Assembly: GCA_032164295.1 (NCBI GenBank)
Contig: JAJHTX010000005.1
Span: forward strand, 1,054,001-1,118,000
Source of the DNA: Inonotus obliquus
Lineage: Eukaryota; Basidiomycota; Agaricomycetes; Hymenochaetales; Hymenochaetaceae
Direction of reading: 5' to 3'
Length of the DNA stretch: 64,000 bases
Each line of letters opens with the position of its first letter. The stretch's first letter is position 1. The notes under the pieces are model-generated. The model ran no database searches. It was not told the origin of the DNA and was given only the letters and a program-made list of their open reading frames with translations. Positions 24,779-35,897 of this stretch are shown here, in pieces. Both the position numbers and the translations under genes were made by a program.

Positions 24779-27700
24779 CTATCTTACACTTCTTGTCGAT
24801 GAAACTGTTCTGGTTCTCCTACGTGGTTGCACCACCTCAATGTCTTCAAATTGCTCCAAATGCCTTACACTGCCCTCACCCAACATGATAGATGGTCCTC
24901 CCCCACCACCGAATGCAAGGAATCCTTGTTTGCGACTCCGCGTACCTAGCTCCTCAAGAGTCCCGCTCTCTCTCAATACATCATCCGTTGTGATATCCGC
25001 TTCGAATTCAGCCTCCGCTCGACGCAGTTCCGCATCAAGTGAATCTCGTCGTCTCAGTGTTTGGGGAGCAGACAATGCCACGTTCGACGACGGTTGCGAC
25101 GGTGGTTTATTTTTCTGAGTTCCACGTCGGATTGGCAGCCTAGACGGCGGGATCCTCTTCTGCTTTGGCGGTTTGAACATTCCCGGTGGAGGTCGTATCG
25201 GCAACCGAATAGGCGGACTCGCCAGGACGTTTGATCGCTCCTGCTGGTCAACCTGATCATACGAGGAATACGGGAAGGCATCCGCAGATGCATACGACAA
25301 GGATAGTGGATCCTCCTCATCTACGTCCTCGTCAGGCTGACGCTTTCCACTGATCGATCGCAACCTTGCAGGTGGCAGAGGCCTTCGGGGCGATTGAAGC
25401 AACGTACGCGAAGTGCCCTGTCTTTGCATTAACAAGTCCGTCATGTCTGGCGATTCTCGATTTCTCATCAAAGCACCTGGACTACTTTGCTGTTGTCCAG
25501 GCCCGTACGTCTCCATATCAATCACCTCCACTTCATCAGCATCATACACGTTCGAAGCAAAAGACTCTCCAGCACTGGCCGCTTGAACGCTCGCGCCTTT
25601 CTCCCGCACACTGATAGAGACGTCGACGTCGTCGGATACCTCGGGTGGAGGCGTAGGAGGTAAACGACCCTCCTGGCTCTCGTTACTTATGTTCTCTTGT
25701 TCGTTATCGGATGATAATGAAGGTGTAGTGACCTCTGTCTCAGCTCGCATACTCGAGGAAACATGGAAAGTGGAGCCAACGTCAGACGCCGGCATGCGCG
25801 TGTGGACTGCGATGGCAGGCCTTGAGCTTGTTCCGTTGATCCCCGCAGAGTTAGGAGGTATTCTGGAATGTCTTGTAGAAGGAATAGAAAGGTCGCTGAT
25901 TGAGTCGCGTGATGAGTCCGAGGAACGTAATGAAGATGCAACAGCTCGCCGTTTGGATGCTTAATGAAAGTAGGTATTAGCAAAGTAGTATTATGATCTG
26001 TCGTGAGAACTCACGTAGCGACTCCCTTGGTGCTTCATAAGACGTGTCCGTATATTTTCTCTTGCCACCAACTCGAGCATCCGATTCACGCCTCGAACTT
26101 CCAGCATCGGCGTCCCTGGTATCTTTTGGAGCCGAGGTAGCAAGATTCCGATTGGGTCTAGGCAGTATCTCAGAGCGATTCCCAACATCTTCCATCTCCC
26201 TCGGCCTAATCATGAACTCTGTTCTATTCCCAACCTCTCCAACCTCCCTCGCTCTTTCAGCAGGCCGAGAGCGCGGGGGCATCGGACCATCACCATCAGA
26301 CGAACCTATCCTCCGCAACCTGTGTGTTTTCAATTCGCTCAAAAACGCAGCCATCATGTCAGCACCAACTATTGTCGGTTGACCCTTTCTTACGGCCGGT
26401 CCACCGTACGCAGCTGGATTGATGGGTTTCTCAGCCGGAGTCCCTGCGTGTCTCAATGAAGCCCGGACTTCGGCAAATGTCGAGGTTGGCTGACCGGTAT
26501 GCGATCGCGAGGAAATCGGAGGTCGTGGTGGAGGTGGAGGTGGGGGAGGGGGAGGAATAGTGAAAGGTTGAGGAGCAGACCTTTTCGCTAGCTAGATAAT
26601 AAGCGGAAAATAGTCAGAACCATCCAGAGGCGACCGAAAAATTAGCGTTACCTCTTCACGCAATGATCTTAGTTCTTCTTCTAAAGCTCGTATTCTCTCT
26701 TTATCCCGGCGCCTCTCTTCGTCATCTTCTCTTGTCCTTTCTTGTTGCCTGGCGGTGTGTAGCTCCCGTTCTTTGCCCCTCACCCTTGTTCGCACGGATA
26801 TATCCGCATGAGCAGGACCGTATTCATCTGAATTACTCTCTTCACCTGAGCTCGCAAGATCGATGATTTCGGGAACAGCAGGCGCTTTCCCTTTCCCTTT
26901 ATCCTTGGGAGGCGAGGACCACACTGTGGAAGCTGGAGAACGAGGAAGTAAGAGGGACACATCTGGATTCTTTTCTGCAGACCTAAGGCGGATAGCCTTC
27001 TGCACGACACTGTCCCGCCGAGGTCGAGGGATTCGTTTGGTAGGCGATGATGGCATCCTTCCATCGTCTTCAGAGGAAGATTCCACATTGGCTGATTGCG
27101 TCTTGCCTCGTGCACCCGGTGTCGCCTTACGACCAGAGGACGGAGTGTCTCCTACATCACGATTATGATGAGACATACGAGGGGTTTCCGGTTGTTTTGA
27201 AGGAGATGGCGATGTGGTAACCTCAGACGCAAACCTAACGACACGGTGTCTATCATCCGGCTCGGGGGATGGCTCAAGAGAAGACGTGCGATCGTACAGT
27301 GCGCCCGGCATAGTGAATGAACGCTTATGCCGCAATATAGATGGACGTTTCGGTGAAGGCGAGCGGGATCTGTCCGAGCCAACCAACTCATCTATTCAAG
27401 CGACAAGGAGCATCGGTTAGTTGGCAGTTTTCTCGGGGCATAGATAGAAATGGATGTCATGGTTCGTGACGTTGAGGTTGTATCCACCACTTACCCTCAT
27501 CGTCTGGAGAGTTTGGGGTTCTCCTAGCAATGCGAGGCTTCCGAGGACTTGATGCAACACGTTTCTTCTTTCTCTTCTCGTCCTCACTATCACTAGGACC
27601 ATGTCCACGACGTCGGGATTGCGAACGTGTACGGGAAGTGGACGGATGGTTTTCATCCAAGTCGTCAGCCGCTACAAATTCTCGTCGCCTCGTCCTGGAA

Positions 27701-28013
27701 TCATCAGCTTTCTCTGCGCGCACCCTGGCATCCCGTCCTGGGAGCTTGGTCCGTGATGAAGAGGCTCGGGGTAGATCGAAATCTTCCTCGTCGTCCTCGT
27801 ATTCCTCCTCGTATTCCTCCTCTTCATCCTACATGACAACGCGTTAGGCCACGACAATATCATTGCAAATACACACAGACGAACCTCCTGGGGTGGTCTT
27901 CCGGTTGCACTGCTGACAAATGAGTCTAACTCCCGAGAAACAAAGCTGAATACGCTAGATAACAAGCTTGTTGAGTTATCATGATTTGCAGCTTTCGCGC
28001 GTTGCCGTGGCAT
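24779..28013 (-). CDS. Large disordered protein with coiled coil, polyproline and a WH2-like motif
   Basis: Minus-strand exons 28013-27885, 27828-27495, 27391-26652, 26591-26015 and 25959-24779 give about 986 aa, all phase-consistent. In order: a short N-terminus; a long Asp/Glu tract and basic Arg/Lys clusters (residues about 44-150); Ser/Pro-rich disorder; a charged Arg/Glu coiled coil (about 370-401); a run of 11 Pro at about 413-423; a helix followed by LKTHRLRRI (about 489-497); then Ser/Pro-rich disorder with a Pro/Arg/Lys-rich patch and a Gly-rich end. Polyproline followed by a helix and an LxxHRLRRI element is reminiscent of profilin- and actin-binding (WH2) regions, but the match is weak. 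A nuclear basic-acidic role is an alternative. The frame stays open upstream of the chosen ATG to about 28199, so an earlier start is possible. Confidence 0.75.
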
Positions 28014-28332
28014 AGTTGTAGATCGTCTCCGCCAGTTATTCAATTTGGTGGCTGACACGTAATTCAAAGTTTCCAACAAGATGTTTACGCGTCCAAGAAC
28101 AAGAAATAAGCAAGAATTACGCAGAGAGCCGGCAATGAGCAGCGGAAGCGTTGGTACGAGTTGAAGAAAATAGTCGAGTAGGAGTTGAATGTTTGTCACG
28201 CGTCACAAGATAACCACGCGAAGCAAACAAGGGCGGAACTGTTGATCGGTGCTACAAACAGGCACAAACAAACACGTTTCACATCATGCCTGTGGCCAAT
28301 CATCAGCTTGCATTACTCTCACTTTGGATGCT
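28014..28332. promoter_or_regulatory. Divergent promoter region
   Basis: The 319 bp separate the polyproline gene (minus) from the Nudix gene (plus) and must hold both promoters. No clear TATA box was seen. The Nudix frame is open upstream to 28249, so an earlier non-ATG or ATG start is not excluded. Confidence 0.35.
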
Positions 28333-29436
28333 ATGGATGGCAAGAAACTCAACCCACCGTCGTTTGGTGTACCTCAGGATGTTCTCGACAAACTCTCTCC
28401 AAAGTCCCAGACCGCCGTCACTCGTATGCTAAACCATACACCAGAGGAAGTTGATCTGTCTGTGTTATTCGTTGATGCTCTCTTCCATCCATTCTGTTCT
28501 AAATCTGTGTGCCTTTGATGCCGTGCCAGATCAAAGTATCCAACACGAAGACTAGCTGCTGTTCTGGTCCTACTCTTTGAGAAGAAAGGAGAACTATATG
28601 TGCTCCTGACAACTCGCTCAAAGAAATTGCGTTCTCACCCAGGCCAGACTGCTTTACCTGGTGGAAAGTGCGATGAGGAAGATGCGGATATAATCGATAC
28701 CGCTGTAAGACGGCTGTAATAACTTTATTATCTTGCTCATTCAGCATTTACTAGTATCGGGAAGCGTATGAGGAAGTCGGCTTACCACGTCATTCGCCTG
28801 ATGTACATCCATTGTGCACCTTACGTCCATGCTTATCCAAGTACATGCTACTCGTCACACCAGTAGTCGCCTTGCTCTCCGACTATGTCGTGTTGGGCTC
28901 TCTTACCCCTTCCCAAGGCGAGGTCGATGAAATTTTCGACCACCCGTTGGAGGCTATTCTTGACCCATTACTAACGAGAGACCTTCCTCTGTCGGAGAAG
29001 GGCGGGGAACACTGGAAATACACCGAGGAACTATACGTGAGGTTCAGAAGCGGTGAACTCGCGGAAGATGTTCGTGCTGATCCGTCTTTCAGAATGTATC
29101 CGATGCTGAGTTCGCGCCTGGCTTTGGCTATCGCAATCATCGTCTCCGAAGTACAGCATCTCCTATCAAGGGCCTCACTACTGACATTCTTGTGAGTTTT
29201 CTCTTCGTATATCGATCATCACGAGCTCATATTTATTGTTGTCGAAGATCATGACGGCGGAAATAGCATTTGAACGACAGACCACATACGATCGCTGGGC
29301 TCTGGGACAACCTCAGACGTTCGCAGGAATTGAGCAAATGCTCAGTGAGCGAGAGATAACACAACGCAAATATCCAGTGGTCGAACCGGAGGTCGAGAGT
29401 AAGCATGCTTCTCGCGATCATCTCCCATCGGTGTAG
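28333..29436 (+). CDS. PCD1: Nudix hydrolase, coenzyme A diphosphatase type (NUDT7/NUDT8/Pcd1-like)
   Basis: Exons 28333-28457 (donor ambiguous; 28463 also keeps frame), 28530-28704, 28755-29036, 29093-29191 and 29248-29436 give about 289 aa. The CoA-diphosphatase signature precedes the Nudix box: LLTTRSKKLRSHPGQTALPG (residues 67-86), then GGKCDEED and REAYEEVGL (102-110), whose Glu residues bind the catalytic metal. Members hydrolyse CoA, oxidised CoA or acyl-CoA to 3',5'-ADP and phosphopantetheine products, often in peroxisomes or mitochondria. The C-terminus (HLPSV) is not a canonical peroxisomal PTS1 signal, so the location is open. The C-terminal extension after the Nudix fold is rich in charged residues. 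Confidence 0.88.
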
Positions 29437-30006
29437 GGAATGTTGTATTGGAGCATGTATAATCGTGCATCCAGCCATTTGAAACCGGAGCACAAGGTTG
29501 TAATAACCGATAAATGCACGGACTTTACAGAATGATCCTGACAGCATTTGAAACGATCAACCTTCGAGACTCAGCGCATCTTTGAGGCAGGTCAATAATC
29601 ATAACCGCTTTTCGCCACCACTGGCACATCTCGAGCAAAGAACAGACTCCATTGAGATCACCATTACAGTACTCCTTCATCACCTCACAGTCATATTGCT
29701 CACACCTCTGAAGGCACCAAGTTTTATGATATAGTGCATTGGAGGTCGTCTTCGATACTGTTGACGCATCAGATTCTACGAGTTGCACAGCTACACAGTC
29801 ATAGCCACTGCTGAGATGTGAACGGATAGCATAATGCACTTTATGGATATAAAAGAACGGTGGAGAAAGTCCACAAAGGAAACCCAACGCATCTCTCTCA
29901 TTGACTCTTCTCGAACCAGGTACATAAGCACACTTCCGTCTCCCTCTCCGTCTCTCCCTCCGCCACTAACTCCGAATTCAAGGCTTTATCACCACTACTC
30001 CTTATC
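29437..30006. other. Intergenic, upstream of the first small secreted peptide gene
   Basis: A cysteine-containing minus-strand open frame covers 29887-29525 but has only a TTG start and no promoter; I treat it as doubtful. The right part carries the promoter of the next gene. Confidence 0.35.
29848..29929 (+). promoter_or_regulatory. Promoter elements of small secreted peptide gene 1
   Basis: A TATA box (TATAAAAG, 29848-29855) lies 159 bp before the ATG. A second element, AACCAGGTACATAAGC (29914-29929), lies 93 bp before the ATG. The same pair with nearly the same spacing precedes gene 2. The second element could be another TATA-like box or a 5'-UTR splice donor (AG|GTACATAAG). Confidence 0.5.
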
Positions 30007-30246
30007 ATGCTTGTCAAACGCCTGTCTGTCATCCTTATTGCATTCATGCTCTCTGTTGTGCACGCATCTCCGGTACCAGCCGTAAGCCAGACCATGATTC
30101 ACCTCTTCATCCCCCGACGTACTGATACACCTGGCTCTCGTTCCTTCACCTATTTATAGCTGGCCGAACCAGTGGCCGGAGACAGAGTTGGCAAGCCTGG
30201 GCAAGCCTTATGCACGTCTTTCTCTGGCGAATCCGTTTTGTGCTAG
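30007..30246 (+). CDS. Small secreted cysteine-containing peptide 1 (53 aa)
   Basis: Exons 30007-30081 and 30160-30246 (intron GTAAGC...TTATAG, phase 0) encode 53 aa. Residues 1-20 are a clear signal peptide: a basic start (LVKR), a hydrophobic core (LSVILIAFMLSVV) and a small-residue cleavage site HA-SP. The predicted mature peptide is about 33 aa, Pro/Gly-rich, with two cysteines, and ends in SFSGESVLC. It shares exon structure, signal peptide, the central GxRVG motif and the Cys-terminal end with the gene 800 bp downstream, so the two are tandem paralogs. The function is unknown. A secreted signal, effector or antimicrobial peptide are all possible, and nothing in the sequence decides between them. 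Confidence 0.7.
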
Positions 30247-30814
30247 AGTCCGCTAGTTATTTTGGTCCTCAGTTTGTTGTTCCACTTCTACCGCATGTCG
30301 CAGTCTTGTGAATTAGTATCAGAGCTGGACTCGGTACCAATAGCAACGGGAATGCTGTTGTGCCCTATAGCGCTTTGTGTGTACTTGATGGATGGATGTT
30401 GATCAACTCGTTTCATGACAACCACACTATCAGCAACGAAAGAACAAAGAGCAAACACAGCGCGCAAGTTTTCCACCTACCCGATCACGCTTTAGGAATG
30501 TTACTGTAATCATCATCCGGCGAGTACCTGGTAGGATCCGGTGACATGCTGATTTGATCTTGTGATGATGATGTACTTAAGCAATACTGTTGGTAGCTCT
30601 GATTGTTCTCCCATGAAACATGTTCAAATCACAAACCTGATTAGCGCTGGAACCACTCGCGGTGTATATAAGTCTGAACCACAAATCCCTACAAATGCAT
30701 CTCAAATTCACAACGATCTTTAGCCACAATCCAACTAGGTATATAAGCCTTTCCCTCTCGAAGAACGACAACACCAACTGACACCAGCACTACGTAGCCA
30801 ACCACTCCACTCCC
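30247..30814. other. Spacer between the two secreted peptide genes
   Basis: No further gene is visible. The right part holds the promoter elements of peptide gene 2. Confidence 0.4.
30665..30748 (+). promoter_or_regulatory. Promoter elements of small secreted peptide gene 2
   Basis: TATATAAG (30665-30672) lies 150 bp before the ATG. AACTAGGTATATAAGC (30733-30748) lies 82 bp before it. The two elements are 68 bp apart, against 66 bp in gene 1, which shows that the promoters were duplicated together with the genes. Confidence 0.55.
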
Positions 30815-31081
30815 ATGTTCTACAAACGCCTACCCACCTTGCTCATCGCTCTGTTGCTCTCAACAGCGTACGCTTCACCCTTACCAGAGGTGAGTAGACA
30901 TTGCACACTCCCATCGTTCCCAGACCATCCGTGCTAGCACAACAAAAAACACTTCCTTACCTTCATATTACAGGCGTCCGAGAAATCCGCCCGTAACATT
31001 CAAATAGGAGGAGGAAGAGTCGGCGACGTCAACGCAGCCATGAAGACAGATTTCTGCGGCAAATCCGTGTTCTCCTGTTGA
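30815..31081 (+). CDS. Small secreted cysteine-containing peptide 2 (60 aa)
   Basis: Exons 30815-30889 and 30974-31081 (GTGAGT...TTACAG, phase 0, again after codon 25) encode 60 aa. The signal peptide (FYKR then LPTLLIALLLSTAYA, cleavage YA-SP) matches that of peptide 1 residue by residue in layout. The predicted mature peptide is about 40 aa: SPLPEA, a GGGRVGD middle and the end DFCGKSVFSC. The two cysteines of the last ten residues could form a small C-terminal loop. There is no dibasic KR site inside the mature part, so it is probably not a repeat-type pheromone precursor. The C-terminus is not a CaaX box. The function is unknown. Confidence 0.72.
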
Positions 31082-32048
31082 GCACTCGATTACCCTGCGT
31101 CTCGGATGTTGTCTTCATGACATTGCTTCATCATATTCAACAAGTAACTTGTATCTTAATCCACATCTGAAGTTGTGTCGGGCACACTTATGAATGTATC
31201 ATTTAATCGGCGCTAGCTTGAATGGTTTATATCAGTTTCTAGCCTTCATCCTCATCATAAACAGATACTCACCAGCACGTGCATGAACAGCACTAGCAAT
31301 CTACTATCTAGCGCGCTTTTCTAACAAGGGCTCACCTTAAATATCTAGTTATCCAATTGGTCCGCGTAAGAACAGACCTTTTCATGCCAAATCCTTTCCT
31401 AGATCAGAACAAGAATTCGTGGTCTGCAAGTAATCGTTAATCTCTCAGGTCCATCTTCTGCACCCTGCCTTTGATATGTATACTTCCAAAGATGTTCGGC
31501 AAGGTCAATGACAGCACAGTATGCTGGGATAAATCTTTGTATATCCGAGTATGAGCTACCTGGTGTTGTACGTGCCAAACCCAAGTACATTCTAAATTCC
31601 AGAAAAGCAGCACCACATTTCGAGGGCAGGAGGTATAAAAAGACGTGTTGACCATTTCTACGCAGGGCGGAAACCATGATCCATGAGGCAAGCCCCTAAA
31701 CAGTGGTCACGAGACCGCGTTGTCCCAGCATTACGTCATAGAGCGCAGAGGTAGTTGAGGTCGCAGATATTTGCTGCGCAACACGTCATCCCAGGAGGTA
31801 AATGAAATACCGACGAGCGGTGAGAAAACATACTATATTGCAGAGGCTAAGGATGTCGGAAATGAGAACGACGGTGACAAGATGCGAAACAATACAAGCC
31901 TTCAGCAAGAAGCACAGTAGAATAACACAAGCGGCATCCGACTCGACGTGGCAGAGGAACCAATGAGATCTAATAATTATATAACCATTAGCATCAATAA
32001 AGTATAACGAAAACAAAATCGCACTTTACGACGGATTAAGAGAACCCA
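31082..32048. other. 0.97-kb intergenic stretch
   Basis: No protein-like frame, RNA gene or third copy of the secreted peptide was found. The region is AT-richer than the flanking genes. Confidence 0.45.
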
Positions 32049-33767
32049 TCAAACGTACATAGCAATTGCCCCTTGCTGCTCATCCATTCTCCAACCTCCC
32101 TCAATACACACGCTTTTGTGCTTATGGCCACAAGATGGAACGGGACAGCTCCAGTCAAACATAGCTTCAATAATAGGCTCAGGGGCTTTGCCTTTCCCCT
32201 TTCCTCTCGGCCTCCCTTTCCCGCCTGCCGCACGTTTACGACGACCGCGACCTCCTTGACGTCGCTGGGGAGTAGGCGAAACTGTATCATCTGGGGGAAG
32301 TGTTTGAACCGGGGGAACAATTGAATCTAGCAATGGTGTGCTCGTGGAGGCTGCTGCACTCTCACCACGACGAGGGCGAAGTCGAGATCGTGCATAATCC
32401 GTAGACACTGCTGATGCCTCGTCATCAACATCCTTGCGTTTAGCGGGAACACTCAGAGCAGAGGAATCTTCAGCTTCAAGCTTAACTGCTTTTTGCTTCC
32501 CTTTGTTCCTCCGCGGGGGCCCGAAGAGCTGAATCGTATCCATCTCTTCTTCACCTTCAGCCAACCCGGCGGAAGCGGATAACTCCTCCTTTGGTTTCAT
32601 GATCTCATCGATGCATTTCCCATCTAGAATGTGTCCACATCGCAGCGCGAAAAGCTTACGCTTCTTTGCCTCCTCTTCGGAACCGACGACATTAATGGCG
32701 AGAGGCTCCAGGCACCCGGCGCACACGAGTACGGTGCCACTCTCGATTCCTGAACTCGGACCAGGTCCGTCAGAGATCGTGATTATGTCGTGCGAGACAA
32801 AGTCGTTGGAGAACCCGGCCTCCGGCCTTGAAGGATGGGTGAATGATGGTTTATAGTCAGGTTCTTCCCTATGGCGTTGTTGATGCGCATGCCGATTGAC
32901 GTTTAGCCACGGATACAATCTGAAACGCTCCCCAAAGTTTTCCTCGACATCTAAAGCGAGCGCCGCCAGCAAATTACGATCATCATCCGCATCACGCAGC
33001 GCAGGTTCTGGGCTACCTTCAGGTCCTCGGAAGAACATGCGATATGCACCAAGACCAAAATTACTAAGAATGTTACGCCATCCGTTGTTGTGTTCTGACC
33101 GTGCGGGAGGCGCGGGATGTGCCGGTTCGAACCGATTTCGGCGATTAACAGCAACCAAGGCGCCTCCGAAGCTCATGTTGAGACGTCGCGCAGCATTAGC
33201 CCCTTCCCCTGGAGCCTGTTCCCGAGGTCCATTATGCAAAGAAGGTGCCCGAGGCGGAGCCTGAGCATGCAAACCCTGTTCAAAAGCAAAAGGCTGTTCC
33301 AGTGGACGGACTAAGCCAGGAATGTCTGGGGGACGGAGGCGAAGTGGCGGTTGAGCACGTGCAAAGGGGGGCAAAGGGGGAACCGGAGGGATATAGTTAT
33401 CCTGTGGTGGCGGAGAAGGAGAGAATAGCACGCGACGGTTTGGGCGACGGATTTCTGTATTAAAACTTAGTATTCATATTACAGATCAAAAGAAAAGAAA
33501 AAAGCCAAACATACGCTGATTTACTTCAGCCCGCCTGTTGGCTGGTTGTACCGGACGAGAAGGGCCCGCAACGATCTCTACGTCGTCGTCGCTGTCCCCG
33601 ATTACAATAGGCTCATGCGAAAGCCGAACTGGACGGTGCATGATGAACTGGACATCATCGTCCTCAACTATGTTGTGACCGTTCACGCTAAGATCGTCAA
33701 CATCAATGACTTCTCTGGACGATAGATCGTGGACGGGTGTTGGTCGCTGAACGAGCGTCTGGGACAT
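32049..33767 (-). CDS. RING-like zinc-finger protein with SUMO-interacting motifs
   Basis: Minus-strand exons 33767-33515 and 33454-32049 give 552 aa. The N-terminus has several hydrophobic-acidic motifs typical of SUMO-interacting motifs: VIDVDDL (20-26), PIVIGDSDDD (53-62) and VEIVA (63-67), with IITISDGPG further on. A Pro-rich region follows. The zinc residues are C329-x2-C332, C357-x-H359, C365, then a Lys/Arg/Ser-rich insert of about 155 residues, and C521-P-x3-C526-G-H. This resembles a RING finger split by a long loop. SIMs plus RING is the design of SUMO-targeted ubiquitin ligases (yeast Slx8/Uls1, fission yeast Rfp1), so that role in the nucleus is an inference. The final stretch after C526 is short and conserved-looking. 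Confidence 0.75.
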
Positions 33768-34676
33768 GGTGGACGGTGGGGGCTACAATAAGACTCCTAA
33801 CAGGGTGCGCTGATCATTGCTTTAACTGGCGATTAGTCAGATTACTCCCACGCATCACGTGCTCCGAAAAACTCCATAAATTTTCCTCCGTCTTCATCGC
33901 TTCATCAAAAGTTTTCTACTTTGTTCTTTCGTCTCCTCTGTAAGAAGCGGTGAGCAATTGTTTCGTTTTTCTCATCATGATGACTTTATTCTCTTCCCCG
34001 TCTTACACGACCATGCCGAGGAATAGAGTGTGTTCGTTCGCAACGAACTTGCGTCCTACGGGACGTCCAGTGCACCAGCCAGTGCCATTTCGTCTGATTT
34101 TTTCCCCTTCTATCTGTGAGAGTTGATACAAGTTGGCTGACTTCTCTCTAATTTTCAGGCTTGCTGTAGCTTCTGCCCGCTTTGGCAAGAGAATACGTGA
34201 GTAAACGTTTTCCTTGCGTATTCTAATTCGCTGTTCTAGGCGATTCTTTATGATGAAAAACGAACCGTTATTCGCAGTTTCCACTCTAGCGCCCTCTTAT
34301 AGAGTACTCCATCCAGACCGTGCGTTCATTCTCCCCCTCGTCGCCGCAGCGAACCCAAAACTGTTGGTTGAGGTGGGCCACCTTTGTGCGTTGGCGTGCG
34401 GTGGATGGTCGGCGCAATGAGGGTTAACCAAGTACTTCCTTGGATGTCTGATCCTGCACCTCAACTGCTTTTCTAGCTTTGCCTGAATGTTTCGTGCTGA
34501 CATTCTTGCATTTGACAGGCCTGCTTGTTACTGTAATGACTCTACCGAAAAATAATCTGATATAATGTAACTACTCTGTATTGTTGTGAAATGAAATGAG
34601 TGATCATGGAATGAAACACGTGAAGAGACGCGACGGGTTTCCTCGACTCGACCTCAACTTACTTGCAACCTTCAAG
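33768..34676. other. Possible spliced non-coding transcript
   Basis: A CT-rich promoter-like stretch at about 33890-33945 is followed by good splice signals on the plus strand: donor GTGAGC near 33950 with acceptor TTTTCAG near 34159, and donor GTGAGT near 34198 with acceptor TTCTAG near 34240. The resulting exons encode no convincing protein. C-box-like ATGATGA motifs occur inside the first putative intron (about 33977) and near 34248, so a snoRNA host gene is possible. Evidence is weak; no complete C/D pair with flanking stem was found. Confidence 0.25.
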
Positions 34677-35361
34677 ATGCCACCGAAAGAACCTACTCGT
34701 CACCAGCTTTCGTCGCGTCTAGCTTATCAGCAGCATACTCCGGTCTTTCTGCGCCGTATGCAGAATCAAGTTGCGGGAACAAATGACGAGGAAGACGACG
34801 ACTTCGACGAGTGGGAAGCGTCATCTGGTCGACCTCCAATTCCTCGGAGGCCTACACCTCCAGAACGCCCTGCCGATGACCCCGGAAGCGCTGCCGAAGA
34901 TGATCCCGATGAGAAACCTCAAGTCGTTGTCTTGCGAGAAGGCAAGCACCTGAGTGCAGAAGAAGCAGAAAAGTATGCAGAGAACGAGCGAAGGAAAGGT
35001 GTGTTGTATACCTTGTCTCGAACCTCTACATATTTCTTTACTCCGACTCGGGCTGGTTGTTCCAGCGCAAGGACTCCCTCCCCTTCCGAATGACCCAAAG
35101 ACTGAAGAAAGTCAAGACACGTCCTCAGGCAAAGAGGAGCCCGGTGGGAAGCCCGTCAAGTCCAAATTAACATCCTTGTCGTTCTCATCGTCTGGACCAG
35201 CTTCTATCGCAAAAACATCTTCGAAGAAGCGCAAGGCGGCCAGCGATGACCTTGATAATCTATTAGCTAAGGAGAAGGCGGAGAAGAAGAAAAAGCAGGT
35301 TTCAAAATCGAAGAAACCAAAGACCGGAGCTTTATTGTCGTTTGGAGAAGATGAGGGTTAG
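34677..35361 (+). CDS. DUF4604 (KIAA1143-like) protein
   Basis: Exons 34677-34998 and 35066-35361 give 205 aa; the next AG (35070-35071) also keeps frame and would give a protein two residues shorter. The conserved family features are present in order: an N-terminal basic start with PVFLRRM, an acidic DEEDDDFDEWE patch, KPQVVVLREG in the middle, and a Lys-rich C-terminus closing with ALLSFGEDEG. This layout matches the small eukaryotic family that includes human KIAA1143. The molecular role of the family is not established; it is largely disordered and probably nuclear because of the KKRK and KKKK clusters. An in-frame ATG at 34596 exists upstream, but homology-like sequence begins at 34677. 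Confidence 0.8.
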
Positions 35362-35897
35362 GTTCAGCAGTTTTCCTAACTATCTGGTAGACCGGACTCC
35401 GTTGATGCCGCACGCATGTCGTCGCCTTTTTACGTGTGTTCCTTTCCTCGACTTGCTTGTTTGTCAAGTATCGCTAATAATCAGTTAGATCCGTTAATCT
35501 TGCTGCTCTCGCAGTGAATCGGCTCACGACGATGCTGATTACTTCTGCGTACCGCAAGCCTTGCCGCCCGATGTGGCATTTTATCCCATAGATGCATTCG
35601 TAACAATCAAATCGATCTGTGGACAAGCACACTCGTTTACCTCATCCTTACAAAGCTCGACTACGCATACCCGCTTTACACATACCATAAACTCCAGACG
35701 TTCTTCCTCTCTCGTCAGGATCAGGGAATTTTGCATGGGTCCCGTCTTGGCTCCGGACAAGTTTGGAATGTGGAACTACAATATCACCTGTAGATATCGC
35801 CCAATAGCGAACGACGTATTGTCAAGTATCCGTGTGTTGTCCGCCCATAAGCTTTGGCCCGTTAATCAAAGCCTAAGGAGGCGACACGGAGCTTGGC

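Noticed and set aside
29525..29887. Cysteine-containing minus-strand frame of 120 codons as a secreted protein gene
   Set aside because: It starts with TTG, has no ATG in a useful place, no signal peptide and overlaps the promoter of peptide gene 1.
30007..31081. Fungal mating pheromone precursors
   Set aside because: Both peptides have classical signal peptides and end in Cys without a CaaX box, unlike basidiomycete lipopeptide pheromone precursors.
34003..34284. 93-codon minus-strand frame as a small ribosomal-type protein
   Set aside because: No ATG (begins with GTG), and I could not match it to any ribosomal protein; good plus-strand splice sites lie in the same stretch.
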